A stretch of DNA of 64,000 nt from NCBI GenBank assembly GCA_038878695.1, contig JAVZVD010000003.1, positions 186,001-250,000 of the forward strand, given 5' to 3'. The position numbers were made by a program, and so were the translations under genes. Numbering within the stretch: position 1 is the stretch's first letter; every line of letters starts with the position of its first letter. The notes under the pieces are model-generated. The model was not told the DNA's origin. It saw only the letters and a program-made list of their open reading frames with translations, and did no database searches. The DNA comes from Fervidicoccaceae archaeon. GTDB taxonomy: Archaea > Thermoproteota > Thermoprotei_A > Sulfolobales > Fervidicoccaceae. This document shows, piece after piece, positions 25,354 to 33,196 of this stretch.

Positions 25354-25894
25354 CCATCTTCACCGCGGAGTCGACGAGGAATTTAACGAGAACGCCAGCG
25401 AGCAGAGCCCCGCTCACCAAGTAGAGTGCTATCAACGCTACGTGGAGCTCCGGCGGGTAGCCGGGCTCTCTGCAAGCCGGGTAGAAGGGCGATACGAAAC
25501 AGTCGAAGGGATAGGCGGCGATCGTGGGCATAGCGCCCGCCAGAGCCATGGTCTTATAGTCAAAATTCTTGTAGCCTCTGAGCCTGAAGACTATCTCGGT
25601 CATTATGCCCTGAGCCGGCCCGTAGTAATACAGCATGATCGAGTAAGGGCTCAACATGAGAAGCTCCACTATAGCTCCTAAGGTCTCCCCCAAGAAGGCT
25701 GACCAGGGCTTCCTAACCACGTATCCCACCAGCGTGCCTCCGACGAACCACAGCCCGTAGATGACAGCTATGCCAACGTGGCCGAACACGTAGAGAGGCG
25801 GAGCTATGACGAGCGATGTTATAGCGAAGATCACGCCGGAGAGCACGGAGAACCCGGCGATCAACGCCCAGTCTCTCGGGGCTAGCTTCGTCAA
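25319..25894 (-). CDS. ykoE: ECF transporter S component, YkoE family (thiamine/HMP)
   Basis: 191 residues, about five to six membrane helices, with YkoE features: LYVFGHVGIAVIYGLWFVGG, LVGYVVRKPWSAFLGETLGA, and SPYSIMLYYYGPAQGIMTE. YkoE proteins bind thiamine or hydroxymethylpyrimidine in ECF transporters. Start is TTG 25894 (first residues MTKLAPRDWALIAG). It is the first gene of a five-gene operon (ykoE-ecfA-ecfT-nreA-radical SAM). A 10-bp perfect inverted repeat lies between its TATA element and the start. Confidence 0.85.
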   Translation of the reverse strand: MTKLAPRDWALIAGFSVLSGVIFAITSLVIAPPLYVFGHVGIAVIYGLWFVGGTLVGYVVRKPWSAFLGETLGAIVELLMLSPYSIMLYYYGPAQGIMTEIVFRLRGYKNFDYKTMALAGAMPTIAAYPFDCFVSPFYPACREPGYPPELHVALIALYLVSGALLAGVLVKFLVDSAVKMGAFARRPSAER

Positions 25895-25920
25895 CTCAAC
25901 ATGACCCGCGCATGTTGAGT
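25894..25920 (-). promoter_or_regulatory. Perfect inverted repeat at the start of the thiamine ECF operon
   Basis: ACTCAACATG (25894-25903) and CATGTTGAGT (25911-25920) are exact reverse complements separated by 7 bases. On the minus strand the repeat lies about 16-20 bp after the TATA-like AAATATTAA (about 25934-25943) and ends at the TTG start, so it spans the expected transcription start. It could be an operator or an mRNA 5' hairpin. I see no TPP riboswitch consensus here. Confidence 0.75.
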
Positions 25921-25954
25921 GTTTTCCTCGGTTAATATTTTTCTCTTAATCCGG

Positions 25955-26788
25955 TTATCGCTTGTCAGAGCCTCGGCTCGGTAGGATGACCCCATACGAG
26001 CCCAGGAGCTTAACTCGAGCAATGCTCGCGAGCTCCTCGAGAGCCGCCGCTATCTCCTCATCCGCCTCGGCGTCCCCTTCGAAGTCTACGTGGAAGAAGT
26101 ACTCCCATGGCCTCCCTCGCACGGGCCTGGACTCTATTCTCGTCAGATTGATCCTCCTCCTGGCGAGGGGCTCCAGGGCCCGATAAAGCGAGCCGGGCAC
26201 GTGGGGCAGCCACATGACCAGCGAGGTCTTATAGGGAGGCCCCACTGGGAGCCTTCGATGACCCACGACAAAGAACCTAGTGTAGTCTTCGGGCTCGTCT
26301 TGAACCCTCTCGAGTATCACGTCGGCTCCGAGGAGTTCGGCCGCTCTGCGTGAAGCGAGAGCGGCGGACCCCTCTATTTCGAGAGCTCTCCTCAAGGCCT
26401 CGGCGGTGCTTGCGCAGGCCTCGCAGCGCAGCCCGAGCCTCGAGAGGAGCCCCTTGCACTGCGCCAGCGCCTTGGGGTGACTGAGCACCAAGTTAACGTC
26501 CTCGAGCCTGGTCCCGGGCCTCGCCGCGAGGACGAGCTCTATCTTGAGCTGCACCTCGCAACACACTCTCAGCTCCGTGCGGGCCAGCTCGTCGAGGGTC
26601 TCCCCGACTCCCCCCTCCAGCGAGTTCTCGACGGGGACGACGCCGTACTCGCAGAAGCCTCTCGAGACCTCCTCGAATACTTCGCTCACCCTCGAGAGGG
26701 GGATCAACTCCTCGCTCGAGCCGAATACCTCGAGAGCGGCCTCCTCGCTGAATGTCCCGGGAGGTCCTAGGTAGCAGATCCTACGCAA
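25955..26788 (-). CDS. pheA: Prephenate dehydratase
   Basis: 277 residues: an N-terminal periplasmic-binding-fold catalytic domain (CYLGPPGTFSEEAAL, GVVPVENSLEGGVGETLD, ALASRRAAELLG, DYTRFFVVGH with the catalytic Thr-Arg-Phe) and a C-terminal ACT domain (TSLVMWLPHVPGSLYRAL...NLTRIESRP) that binds phenylalanine for feedback inhibition. It decarboxylates and dehydrates prephenate to phenylpyruvate. Start TTG 26788, preceded by GTGAGGT. It lies 11 bases after the small Cys-rich gene, so the two probably share a transcript. Confidence 0.93.
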   Translation of the reverse strand: MRRICYLGPPGTFSEEAALEVFGSSEELIPLSRVSEVFEEVSRGFCEYGVVPVENSLEGGVGETLDELARTELRVCCEVQLKIELVLAARPGTRLEDVNLVLSHPKALAQCKGLLSRLGLRCEACASTAEALRRALEIEGSAALASRRAAELLGADVILERVQDEPEDYTRFFVVGHRRLPVGPPYKTSLVMWLPHVPGSLYRALEPLARRRINLTRIESRPVRGRPWEYFFHVDFEGDAEADEEIAAALEELASIARVKLLGSYGVILPSRGSDKR

Positions 26789-26799
26789 AGCTCAGGACC

Positions 26800-26931
26800 T
26801 CACGAGTGCTTGGACTCGCACTCGAGCACGCAGTCGTAGAAGCATTCAGAATATCCGAGGCAGAGCTCCGCGCAGAGCTCTCGGCAGCGCTTCTTCCCTT
26901 CTCGGATCTCTCGAGTACTCTCGAAGACCAA
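26800..26931 (-). CDS. 43-residue Cys-rich protein with two CX3CX3C motifs
   Basis: A short gene not previously called. Start TTG 26931 is followed by MVFESTREIREGKKR, then two identical spacings: CRELCAELC and CFYDCVLEC, i.e. C-X3-C-X3-C separated by six residues, ending with CESKHS. The Cys sit every fourth residue, on one face of two predicted helices, an arrangement suited to binding a metal or cluster or to disulfides. A clear TATA element (GATATATAC on the minus strand, about 26944-26952) lies about 20 bp upstream, and a GAAGGGG purine run precedes the start. The overlapping frames on both strands have no such pattern. It is followed by pheA after 11 bases. I recognise no family. Confidence 0.6.
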   Translation of the reverse strand: MVFESTREIREGKKRCRELCAELCLGYSECFYDCVLECESKHS

Positions 26932-27020
26932 CGCCCCTTCGCTCGTATATATCGAGGAGAGCTCGCGGGATAAAAATGCACCTCGTCGACTGCTGAGCGC
27001 GAGCTCGAGACTCGCCGAGT

Positions 27021-27230
27021 CTACGGTGGTCTAGCGTCTCTCAGCCTCGGGTGCTCGCTCGCCGGCTGGCCGGCGACCCCCCAGTTCTCCTTGGGCAGCT
27101 CGTGCACCAGGACCTCGACAGCCTCGGGCGGTATGCCGAGCTCAGCGAAGACCTTGGTGATCCCAGCTATGATTCTCCTCTTGGCTTCAGTCGACGCGCC
27201 GGTCCAGAGATAGACGTGAACCAGGGGCAA
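27021..27230 (-). CDS. 4-oxalocrotonate tautomerase family protein
   Basis: 69 residues beginning MPLVHVYLWTG when translated from TTG 27230, which places the catalytic Pro directly after the initiator Met, as this family requires. The longer frame from 27248 buries this Pro and is therefore wrong. Later residues GASTEAKRRIIAGITKVF and IPPEAVEVLVHELPKENWG match the family, which tautomerises enol/keto acids. The physiological substrate is unknown. Confidence 0.88.
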   Translation of the reverse strand: MPLVHVYLWTGASTEAKRRIIAGITKVFAELGIPPEAVEVLVHELPKENWGVAGQPASEHPRLRDARPP

Positions 27231-27348
27231 CCCCATCGCCCGAGTCACCGGCTCGCGATCGCTTGGCGAAAAATCTTCCGTGTCACGAGCGCAATCGATT
27301 TTTCCGGCGCGCGCGGGATCCCGTAAAGGAAGCCTCCGGGGGAAGCGC

Positions 27349-27888
27349 TTGTTCGGCTTGGGCCAGATCGACGAGTTCGTAAGGAAGACAAACAGAACGG
27401 AGTTCAGTCTGCGTGAGTTCGCCGAGACCGTGGGGGTGAAGCTCGAGAGCGCTAGAAGGTACGTCTTGGAGGCTCAGAGGCTCGGCGTAGTAAGACTCGA
27501 GGGCGACAGAGTCGTCGTGGACCGATCAGCGCTCGTGGTGCTTAAGGAGACCCTCGGCGGCCTGAAGGATTGGGAGTCCCTGCTCAGATTACTCAACGCG
27601 CTTAAGGAGAGAGGGCTCGTGAAGGATGTGAGAGCGAAGAGATCAGAGTCTCCTGGTGGCTGCGCCGAACACCTCGAGATACTGCTGGGAGCGAACAGCG
27701 ACGCGAAGGAGCAGCTCCAGCTTATTTTGAGCCGCATCAAGAGCGGGTCGAGCGTTCTACTCGTGGTGGCTCCGTCTTACCTGATCCCGGAGATCTACGC
27801 ATCGCTCAGGAGCGCCCACAACCTCCCGCCCGATAGCATGGTCGAACTATCTTGCGGAGTCAAGGTAATAACGATCGAGAAGGCCTAG
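27349..27888 (+). CDS. Predicted DNA-binding protein with N-terminal helix-turn-helix
   Basis: About 179 residues. The N-terminal part (FSLREFAETVGVKLESARRYV...LGVVRLEGDRVVV) looks like a winged helix-turn-helix. The C-terminal half ends LLVVAPSYLIPEIYASLRSA...MVELSCGVKVITIEKA, which I do not recognise and which could be a ligand-binding or oligomerisation domain. The start is uncertain: TTG 27349 follows a CCGGGGGAAG purine run; TTG 27358 and an earlier TTG 27280 are alternatives. Confidence 0.6.
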   Translation: MFGLGQIDEFVRKTNRTEFSLREFAETVGVKLESARRYVLEAQRLGVVRLEGDRVVVDRSALVVLKETLGGLKDWESLLRLLNALKERGLVKDVRAKRSESPGGCAEHLEILLGANSDAKEQLQLILSRIKSGSSVLLVVAPSYLIPEIYASLRSAHNLPPDSMVELSCGVKVITIEKA

Positions 27889-27980
27889 AGCGCGGATGGT
27901 GAAATCTTTTCAATAATTATTAATAATTTTATTCAAATTTTTAAAGTCTCCGCAATATTCTCTCACCGGTTGACCTTTAA
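27889..27980 (+). promoter_or_regulatory. AT-rich promoter of the TRAP transporter operon
   Basis: Markedly AT-rich for this GC-rich genome. It contains a palindromic AATAATTATT (27912-27921), a TATA candidate AAATTTTTAAAG (about 27936-27947) and CCTTTAAAT just before the ATG at 27981. The first TATA candidate would start transcription near 27965-27970, a short leader. Confidence 0.5.
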
Positions 27981-29075
27981 ATGGGTAGCGGAGTATCTAG
28001 GAGAGGATTTCTCAAGTGGGCGGTAGCGGTCGCAGCGATAGCGGGCGTAGCAGCTGGAGCGGGCCTCGCCATCTCCACGAAGCGGACTCCCACCCCTACT
28101 CCGACCAAGACCGCTCCTACGCCATCTCCAGCTAAGACCATCACGCCGAGGACCATGAAGATATCGCATCAGTGGTCCACGACCGACGTCAGGCACATCT
28201 GGGCCGTCAAATTCGCTCAGATGGTCGAGGAGAGGACCGGGGGAGAGCTCAAGTTCACGATCTACCCGGCTCAGTCCCTCTACAAGGCGGCGGAGCAGTG
28301 GGATTACATAGTCTCGGGAGACCTCGAGTTCACGATCATTCCGCTCGACTACGCGTCGGGGAAGGTCCCCCAAATTTCGGTAACCCTAATGCCCGCCACG
28401 ATAACGAGCCTCGAGCAGGCGTTCAAGTGGAGAGGTGCCGAGATAGGCTCGAAGTTCGAGGAAATATTGGAAAAGAACGGGGCCAAGATAATCTCATGGG
28501 GTTGGTTCGTTGGTGGGATAGGCTCCAGGACCAGGCTAATTAGGCTCCCCGAAGACGTGAAGGGCCTCAAGATGAGAGCGGCCGGCAAGATGTTCGAATA
28601 CATGCTCGCTCAGGCCGGGGCCATTATAGTGTCAATGCCCTCCTCCGAGATCTACACGGCTCTCCAGACAGGTGTACTGGATTCGGCCTTCACCTCGGTG
28701 GACTCCTTCTATTCCTATAGACTGTACGAGGTCATCAGGTATTACACGGGGCACAGAAAGGGTTACATGATATGGTATATGCTGGAACCTCTAATAATCA
28801 GCATGAAGACCTGGAACTCGCTGACTCCCGAGCAGCAGAAGATCGTACTCGAAGTCGGCAGAGAGCTCGAGAGCTGGGTCTATCAACAGCTCAAGGACAA
28901 CAACGCCGCCATGGTAACGGAGTTCGAGCAGAAGGGCGTCGAAGTACACGACATGACCTACGACGAGTGGAAGGCCTGGAGGGACTTCGCCGAGAAAACT
29001 GCGTGGAAGTACTTCGCCGAGACCGTGCCTGGAGGCAAGGAACTGCTCGATCTGGCCCTCAAGGTCCCTGCTTAG
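27981..29075 (+). CDS. dctP: TRAP transporter solute-binding protein DctP, Tat-exported
   Basis: 364 residues. The N-terminus MGSGVSRRGFLKWAVAVAAI contains a twin-arginine motif (SRRGFLK) followed by a hydrophobic stretch and a Thr/Pro-rich linker (about residues 35-55), implying folded export and a surface-tethered receptor. The DctP core shows MKISHQWSTTDVRHIWAVKF, LPEDVKGLKMRAAGKM with the carboxylate-binding Arg, and MPSSEIYTALQTGVLDSAFT. It captures organic acids or related solutes for the DctQM permease; the substrate cannot be read from the sequence. First gene of the operon dctP-dctQ-dctM. Confidence 0.9.
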   Translation: MGSGVSRRGFLKWAVAVAAIAGVAAGAGLAISTKRTPTPTPTKTAPTPSPAKTITPRTMKISHQWSTTDVRHIWAVKFAQMVEERTGGELKFTIYPAQSLYKAAEQWDYIVSGDLEFTIIPLDYASGKVPQISVTLMPATITSLEQAFKWRGAEIGSKFEEILEKNGAKIISWGWFVGGIGSRTRLIRLPEDVKGLKMRAAGKMFEYMLAQAGAIIVSMPSSEIYTALQTGVLDSAFTSVDSFYSYRLYEVIRYYTGHRKGYMIWYMLEPLIISMKTWNSLTPEQQKIVLEVGRELESWVYQQLKDNNAAMVTEFEQKGVEVHDMTYDEWKAWRDFAEKTAWKYFAETVPGGKELLDLALKVPA

Positions 29076-29168
29076 CGATGGAGGCTTCTGGAACTTTTGG
29101 ATAACGATCTAAGGTTTTTTAGCTCGCTCTCCTCGACGTGGACACGCTCGGAGAGCAGGTGCAGCCGA

Positions 29169-29678
29169 GTGCCCGCGAGTAAGCCGAGAGGGCGCGCTTT
29201 AATCTACGCGCTGAGCGCCATTAACGAGGTCCTCGGGAAGCTCTCGACCGTGGCCGTGGTCATAGCGCTCGTCGCCATAGTCTGGGGCATAGTGGCGAGG
29301 ACTCTACTGGGCATGTCGGCCTATTGGCAGATACCCCTGGCGATCTACGTCTCTCTCTGCATGGCTTATCTAGCGGCTGGCTACGGTCACAAGCACGGAG
29401 TGCACGTCGCTGTTGAGGTCTTAGCGGTTCGATTCAACGACAGGACTAAGAAGTTCCTCAGGATCCTCTTCGACGCGATCGCGTCTCTTGTGTTCGCGGT
29501 CATGGCTTGGAGGAGCATAGATTACTCGGCGAGGACCTACGTGTTAGGCTGGAAGACCTACGGCCTATTCGAGATGAAGCTCTGGCCGATATACGCGCTG
29601 ATAGGCGTCGGCATGCTCCTCCTATCGATGCAGATTGTCATAAACCTAATCATCGATCTAGGAGGAGGCAAGCGATGA
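29169..29678 (+). CDS. dctQ: TRAP transporter small membrane subunit DctQ
   Basis: 169 residues, four membrane helices, with DctQ-like AYWQIPLAIYVSLCMAYLAA, GHKHGVHVAVEVLA and YVLGWKTYGLFEMKLWPIYA. I set the start at GTG 29169, preceded by AGGTG about 8 bases upstream; the longer frame from 29097 adds a Ser/Arg-rich segment without similarity. DctQ assembles with DctM to form the Na+-driven permease. Its stop overlaps the dctM ATG (ATGA). Confidence 0.87.
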   Translation: MPASKPRGRALIYALSAINEVLGKLSTVAVVIALVAIVWGIVARTLLGMSAYWQIPLAIYVSLCMAYLAAGYGHKHGVHVAVEVLAVRFNDRTKKFLRILFDAIASLVFAVMAWRSIDYSARTYVLGWKTYGLFEMKLWPIYALIGVGMLLLSMQIVINLIIDLGGGKR

Positions 29679-31009
29679 GCCCCCTCTTAGCGGGGTTCTT
29701 GGCCTACGCCGTTCTCACGATACTCTTATTGCTCGGCATGCCCGTGGCCTTCGCTCTGGGAGTCACGTCTCTGCTCTTTGCGTTGGTATTCGTGGGATAT
29801 GCGGAGTTGAACATGCTCGCTGTCAGGCTCTTCGAGGCCCTCAACGACTTCTCATATCTGGCTATACCTATGTTCGTCCTATTGGGTGCGGTGGTCGCCA
29901 GGACTAGAGCTGGCGAAGACTTCTACGAAGCCACCAAGAGGCTCCTTAAGAGGTTGCCCGGCTCTCTGGGCCTCTCCACCATAGCGACTTCGACGGCTTT
30001 CGCCGCTCTCACGGGCGTGAGCGCAGCCGCCACGGCGGCCGTGGGCAAGATCGCAATCCCGCAGATGCTCAAGAGAGGATACCATCCGCGGATAGCCGCG
30101 GGCTCCGTGGTGGCCGGAGGAACGCTCGGCATATTGATACCGCCGAGCATAACCATGATAGTTTACGGCATAGCCACGGACACCTCCATAGGCAAGCTAT
30201 TCCTGGGCGGAGTGATACCCGGCCTCGCGTTGGCAGGCCTCTACGCCGCGACGACCTGCCTCTACCACGTCTACCTCGATAGGAGAGCTCGAGGGGCCGA
30301 CTCTTCTTCTGTGGGAAGAGAGTCCCTCGATGAGAGAGGGGATCCTCAATCGACCACTAAACTACTGCTCAGGACCGTCCCGTTCATCGCGATAATAGTC
30401 TTCATCTTAGGCTCCATCTACGCCGGTGTTGCCTCGCCCAATGAAGCCGGAGCGCTGGGCGCCCTCTTCGCCCTTCTCATCGCGACGGCGCTCTACAGGC
30501 CTAGGCTCAGCGACTACTTCAAGATGCTCGACGACACCGTGAAGGAGTCGGTATTCCTGCTGTTCCTCATAGCCATGTCCTTCCTCTACGGAATAGTCCT
30601 CACGAGGCTCCACTTCTCGCAGGAGTTCGCCGAGCTCATAGCTCGAGCGGGCCTCGCTAAGTGGCAGCTCGTCCTCGTCGTCAACCTCTTCCTGTTCCTA
30701 TTGGGCATGTTCCTACCTCCCGTTTCGATAATAGTGATAACCACGCCCATACTTCAGCCGGTCGTGACGGCTGCGGGCATAGACCCAATATGGTATGGCG
30801 TGATGCTCACCATAAACTTGGAGGCCGGCCTCATCACCCCTCCAGTCGGCCTCAATCTCTTTGTCGTGAAGGGCATAGCGCCTGATATATCATTTAGCGA
30901 TATACTCAAGGGAGGCCTGGTTTATCTATTGTGCATAGCCATAATGCTGATCTTGATATACTTCTTCCCGGGTCTCGTCCTCTGGTTGCCAAGTCGCATG
31001 ATGAGATGA
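29675..31009 (+). CDS. dctM: TRAP transporter large permease DctM
   Basis: 444 residues with about twelve membrane helices. Typical motifs are MPVAFALGVTSLLF, LAIPMFVLLGAVVARTRAGEDFY, GVSAAATAAVGKIAIPQM, GTLGILIPPSITMIVYGI, and LITPPVGLNLFVVKGIA. It is the ion-coupled transport subunit. Start ATG 29675, preceded by GGAGGAGG. Intact TRAP operons are common in bacteria and haloarchaea but uncommon in thermophilic Thermoproteota. Confidence 0.92.
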   Translation: MSPLLAGFLAYAVLTILLLLGMPVAFALGVTSLLFALVFVGYAELNMLAVRLFEALNDFSYLAIPMFVLLGAVVARTRAGEDFYEATKRLLKRLPGSLGLSTIATSTAFAALTGVSAAATAAVGKIAIPQMLKRGYHPRIAAGSVVAGGTLGILIPPSITMIVYGIATDTSIGKLFLGGVIPGLALAGLYAATTCLYHVYLDRRARGADSSSVGRESLDERGDPQSTTKLLLRTVPFIAIIVFILGSIYAGVASPNEAGALGALFALLIATALYRPRLSDYFKMLDDTVKESVFLLFLIAMSFLYGIVLTRLHFSQEFAELIARAGLAKWQLVLVVNLFLFLLGMFLPPVSIIVITTPILQPVVTAAGIDPIWYGVMLTINLEAGLITPPVGLNLFVVKGIAPDISFSDILKGGLVYLLCIAIMLILIYFFPGLVLWLPSRMMR

Positions 31010-31022
31010 GAGCTCTCCCAAG

Positions 31023-31898
31023 CTACCTCGGGTATTTTATCTCGAGAGGAACACCGTATCTCGCGAAGGCCTCGATCGCTCTCGCAACGTCTCTAGTCGC
31101 CTCGACGTCGTGCGTCCTCACGGCGTGAGCTCCGCCGAGCAGCGCCACGGCGGTCATGGCTAAGCTGCCCGGCAGCCTCTCTTCGGGTCTCTCGCGCCCG
31201 GTCGCTACTCCAATGAACGATTTCCGCGACACGCCAACGACGATGGGCCTCCCGAGCTCTCGCAGCCTCCGCAGACCGGCCAGCACCTTCAGGTCCCAGA
31301 GATACCACGGAATCGACTCTCTCCTGAAGAATCCGATGCAGGGGTCGACGACCACTCTCGACACGTCATAGTCTATTTGCTCGAGCCTCTCGAGAGACCA
31401 TCTGAGGGTCCTCAGGATCTTCTCGAGAGGGTCGGGTCCCGCTCGCACGCCGTCGTCGCTTGCGCACACTATGAGGGAGGGCTCGTATTCGCGCAGAACA
31501 TACAACATTCGCTGGTCTCCTCTGAGACCCGTGACGTCGTTGACGATCTCAGCGCCGCGCTTCAGGGCCTCCTCGGCCACTCTCGCTCGGAATGTGTCCA
31601 CGGATATCGGGACATCGACCGCTGATTTCACCGCTTCCACCGCCTCGGCCACTCTCTCGATCTCCACCTCGAGAGGGACCTCAGTCTCGAGGTACGGCGC
31701 GGTCGACCTGCCCCCAACGTCTATGATGTCGGCGCCCTCTTCGGCGAGTCTCGCCGCTCTCCTCGCGATCTCCTCTCTGCCTCGCGCGACGCTCCCGGCG
31801 TAGAAGGACTCAGGAGAAACGTTGATGACGCCTATCACTCTGACGGGGTGGCGATCCCCGACCGGGACTCTGCCCAGATGCGCCTCCGACTCTGTCAA
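31023..31898 (-). CDS. folP: Dihydropteroate synthase-like protein
   Basis: 291 residues with the DHPS TIM-barrel motifs: VIGVINVSPESFY, ADIIDVGGRSTAPY, EIVNDVTGLRGD, VVVDPCIGFF and IVVGVSRKSFIG. The enzyme condenses a pterin pyrophosphate with an aminobenzoate-type ring in folate or modified-folate synthesis. Archaea making tetrahydromethanopterin or other C1 carriers use distant relatives, so the exact ring substrate is open. The first about 18 residues (TESEAHLGRVPVGDRHP) are not conserved. Start 31898 is TTG. Confidence 0.85.
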   Translation of the reverse strand: MTESEAHLGRVPVGDRHPVRVIGVINVSPESFYAGSVARGREEIARRAARLAEEGADIIDVGGRSTAPYLETEVPLEVEIERVAEAVEAVKSAVDVPISVDTFRARVAEEALKRGAEIVNDVTGLRGDQRMLYVLREYEPSLIVCASDDGVRAGPDPLEKILRTLRWSLERLEQIDYDVSRVVVDPCIGFFRRESIPWYLWDLKVLAGLRRLRELGRPIVVGVSRKSFIGVATGRERPEERLPGSLAMTAVALLGGAHAVRTHDVEATRDVARAIEAFARYGVPLEIKYPR

Positions 31899-31947
31899 GC
31901 CCCTCTCCCCCGCAGAACCTCCGGGCCCTCGCGTCTAAAAGCGAGCC

Positions 31948-33162
31948 CTAGATTATTTTGAGCACAGCAACGATGCTCGAGATCGTGAGCAGATCCATGA
32001 GGGCCGCCAGAGTCGGCAAACTGAAGTTGTCCGGGTCAAGGCCTAGTCTGAAGCCCGTCACAGCGATGATGTGCGCCAAGACCGGGATCATCGGCGTCAG
32101 CACGAGAGCCACCAACAGCAAAACGATGAGGGTGTGGATGACGTCCACGTGCGCTCCGCTCAGAGCGGCTCCGGCCATGCCGGTGCACGAGGCCACGGCA
32201 TAACCAAAGAGGCCCAATAGGAGGTTTCTGAGGAGCTCGTCGACAAGCTCTCCTCTCGGCCGAATGCTGCTCGGGTAAGTGCCAAGGTGAAGCCCAGTCG
32301 ACATTCTGGAGGCCGTGATGCACGCGAGAGCTCCCGACCTCTGCATCATGACGGGGAGAGTCCCGAGGACTCCCGCGTAGGCGGCTACGAGCTCTACGTT
32401 CTTCTCGAGGACTACCCCAGCGGCCGCCTCTATGAGGACTGAGAGAAGCACCGCTCCCCCGTTCTGGACCGTGAAGCTTCGCAGAGCCTCTCCTATGAGC
32501 GCGCCTTCGATTCTCCCCTCTTTCAACGCAATGACGAAGACCGCGCTCAGCGCGAGCGTCAGCAATGCGAGGAGAGCGGCCGGGAGAGCCCCCGCTCGGT
32601 GGAGAACGAGCACGACCGCGATCAGAGTCGGGACCGTCGCGACGTCCCCCATGAGCATGAGGATAGGGGCCATCACGTTGTCGGGATTCCATCCTCGCCT
32701 GAAGCTCCATACGGCCAAGAGGAGAGTGAAGGGGAAGAGGAAGAAGTTCGCCAACAGGAGACTGGTGGAGGAGGCGTAGAGGAGCTCCGCGAATCCAACG
32801 AGACCTCTCGTCCCAACGTAGATGAAGATCGAGGCCGCCAGGCTTACCACGAGGAGCACGAGGCTCGCGGCGAGGAGCCTAGAGGCGACCCAAGGGTCCC
32901 TCAGCTTAGAAGGTCCGAGGCCGAAGTGGAGCCTCGTCGAGGCGCTCGAGGCGATGCTCGAGTAAACGCCGCCGCGCGCCTGCGCGAGCACGGGAATGAG
33001 CAGCGGGATGGTTGGTACGGTGAGCATGAGGCCTCTCGCAGAGACGAGGGCCGCGCTGTAGGCTACTTCCCCTCCAACGGCAATGCTCATGGAGAAGAGA
33101 GACTCTTTGAGGGAACCTCTCTCTCGCTTGAGCCTCTCGCTGAGACTTTCCACCGGCGCCAC
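31948..33162 (-). CDS. SLC41/MgtE-like divalent cation transporter, two membrane domains, no CBS
   Basis: 404 residues built of two homologous membrane halves. Each half has a Pro-Asp-Asn motif typical of MgtE/SLC41 pores: GWNPDNVMAPILMLMGDVAT near the middle and GLDPDNFSLPTLAALMDLLT near the end. This tandem arrangement without N-domain or CBS domains is that of eukaryotic SLC41 and of archaeal homologues; the bacterial MgtE has one such domain per chain. It probably moves Mg2+ or another divalent cation. Start 33162 is ATG. Confidence 0.82.
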   Translation of the reverse strand: MAPVESLSERLKRERGSLKESLFSMSIAVGGEVAYSAALVSARGLMLTVPTIPLLIPVLAQARGGVYSSIASSASTRLHFGLGPSKLRDPWVASRLLAASLVLLVVSLAASIFIYVGTRGLVGFAELLYASSTSLLLANFFLFPFTLLLAVWSFRRGWNPDNVMAPILMLMGDVATVPTLIAVVLVLHRAGALPAALLALLTLALSAVFVIALKEGRIEGALIGEALRSFTVQNGGAVLLSVLIEAAAGVVLEKNVELVAAYAGVLGTLPVMMQRSGALACITASRMSTGLHLGTYPSSIRPRGELVDELLRNLLLGLFGYAVASCTGMAGAALSGAHVDVIHTLIVLLLVALVLTPMIPVLAHIIAVTGFRLGLDPDNFSLPTLAALMDLLTISSIVAVLKII

Positions 33163-33196
33163 GTCGGCGTCATCTCTGGCATCTCTTCCTCCGAAC

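Noticed and set aside
29507-31009. 500-codon version of dctM
   Set aside because: The upstream part lies inside dctQ in another frame; ATG 29675 with GGAGGAGG is the clear start.
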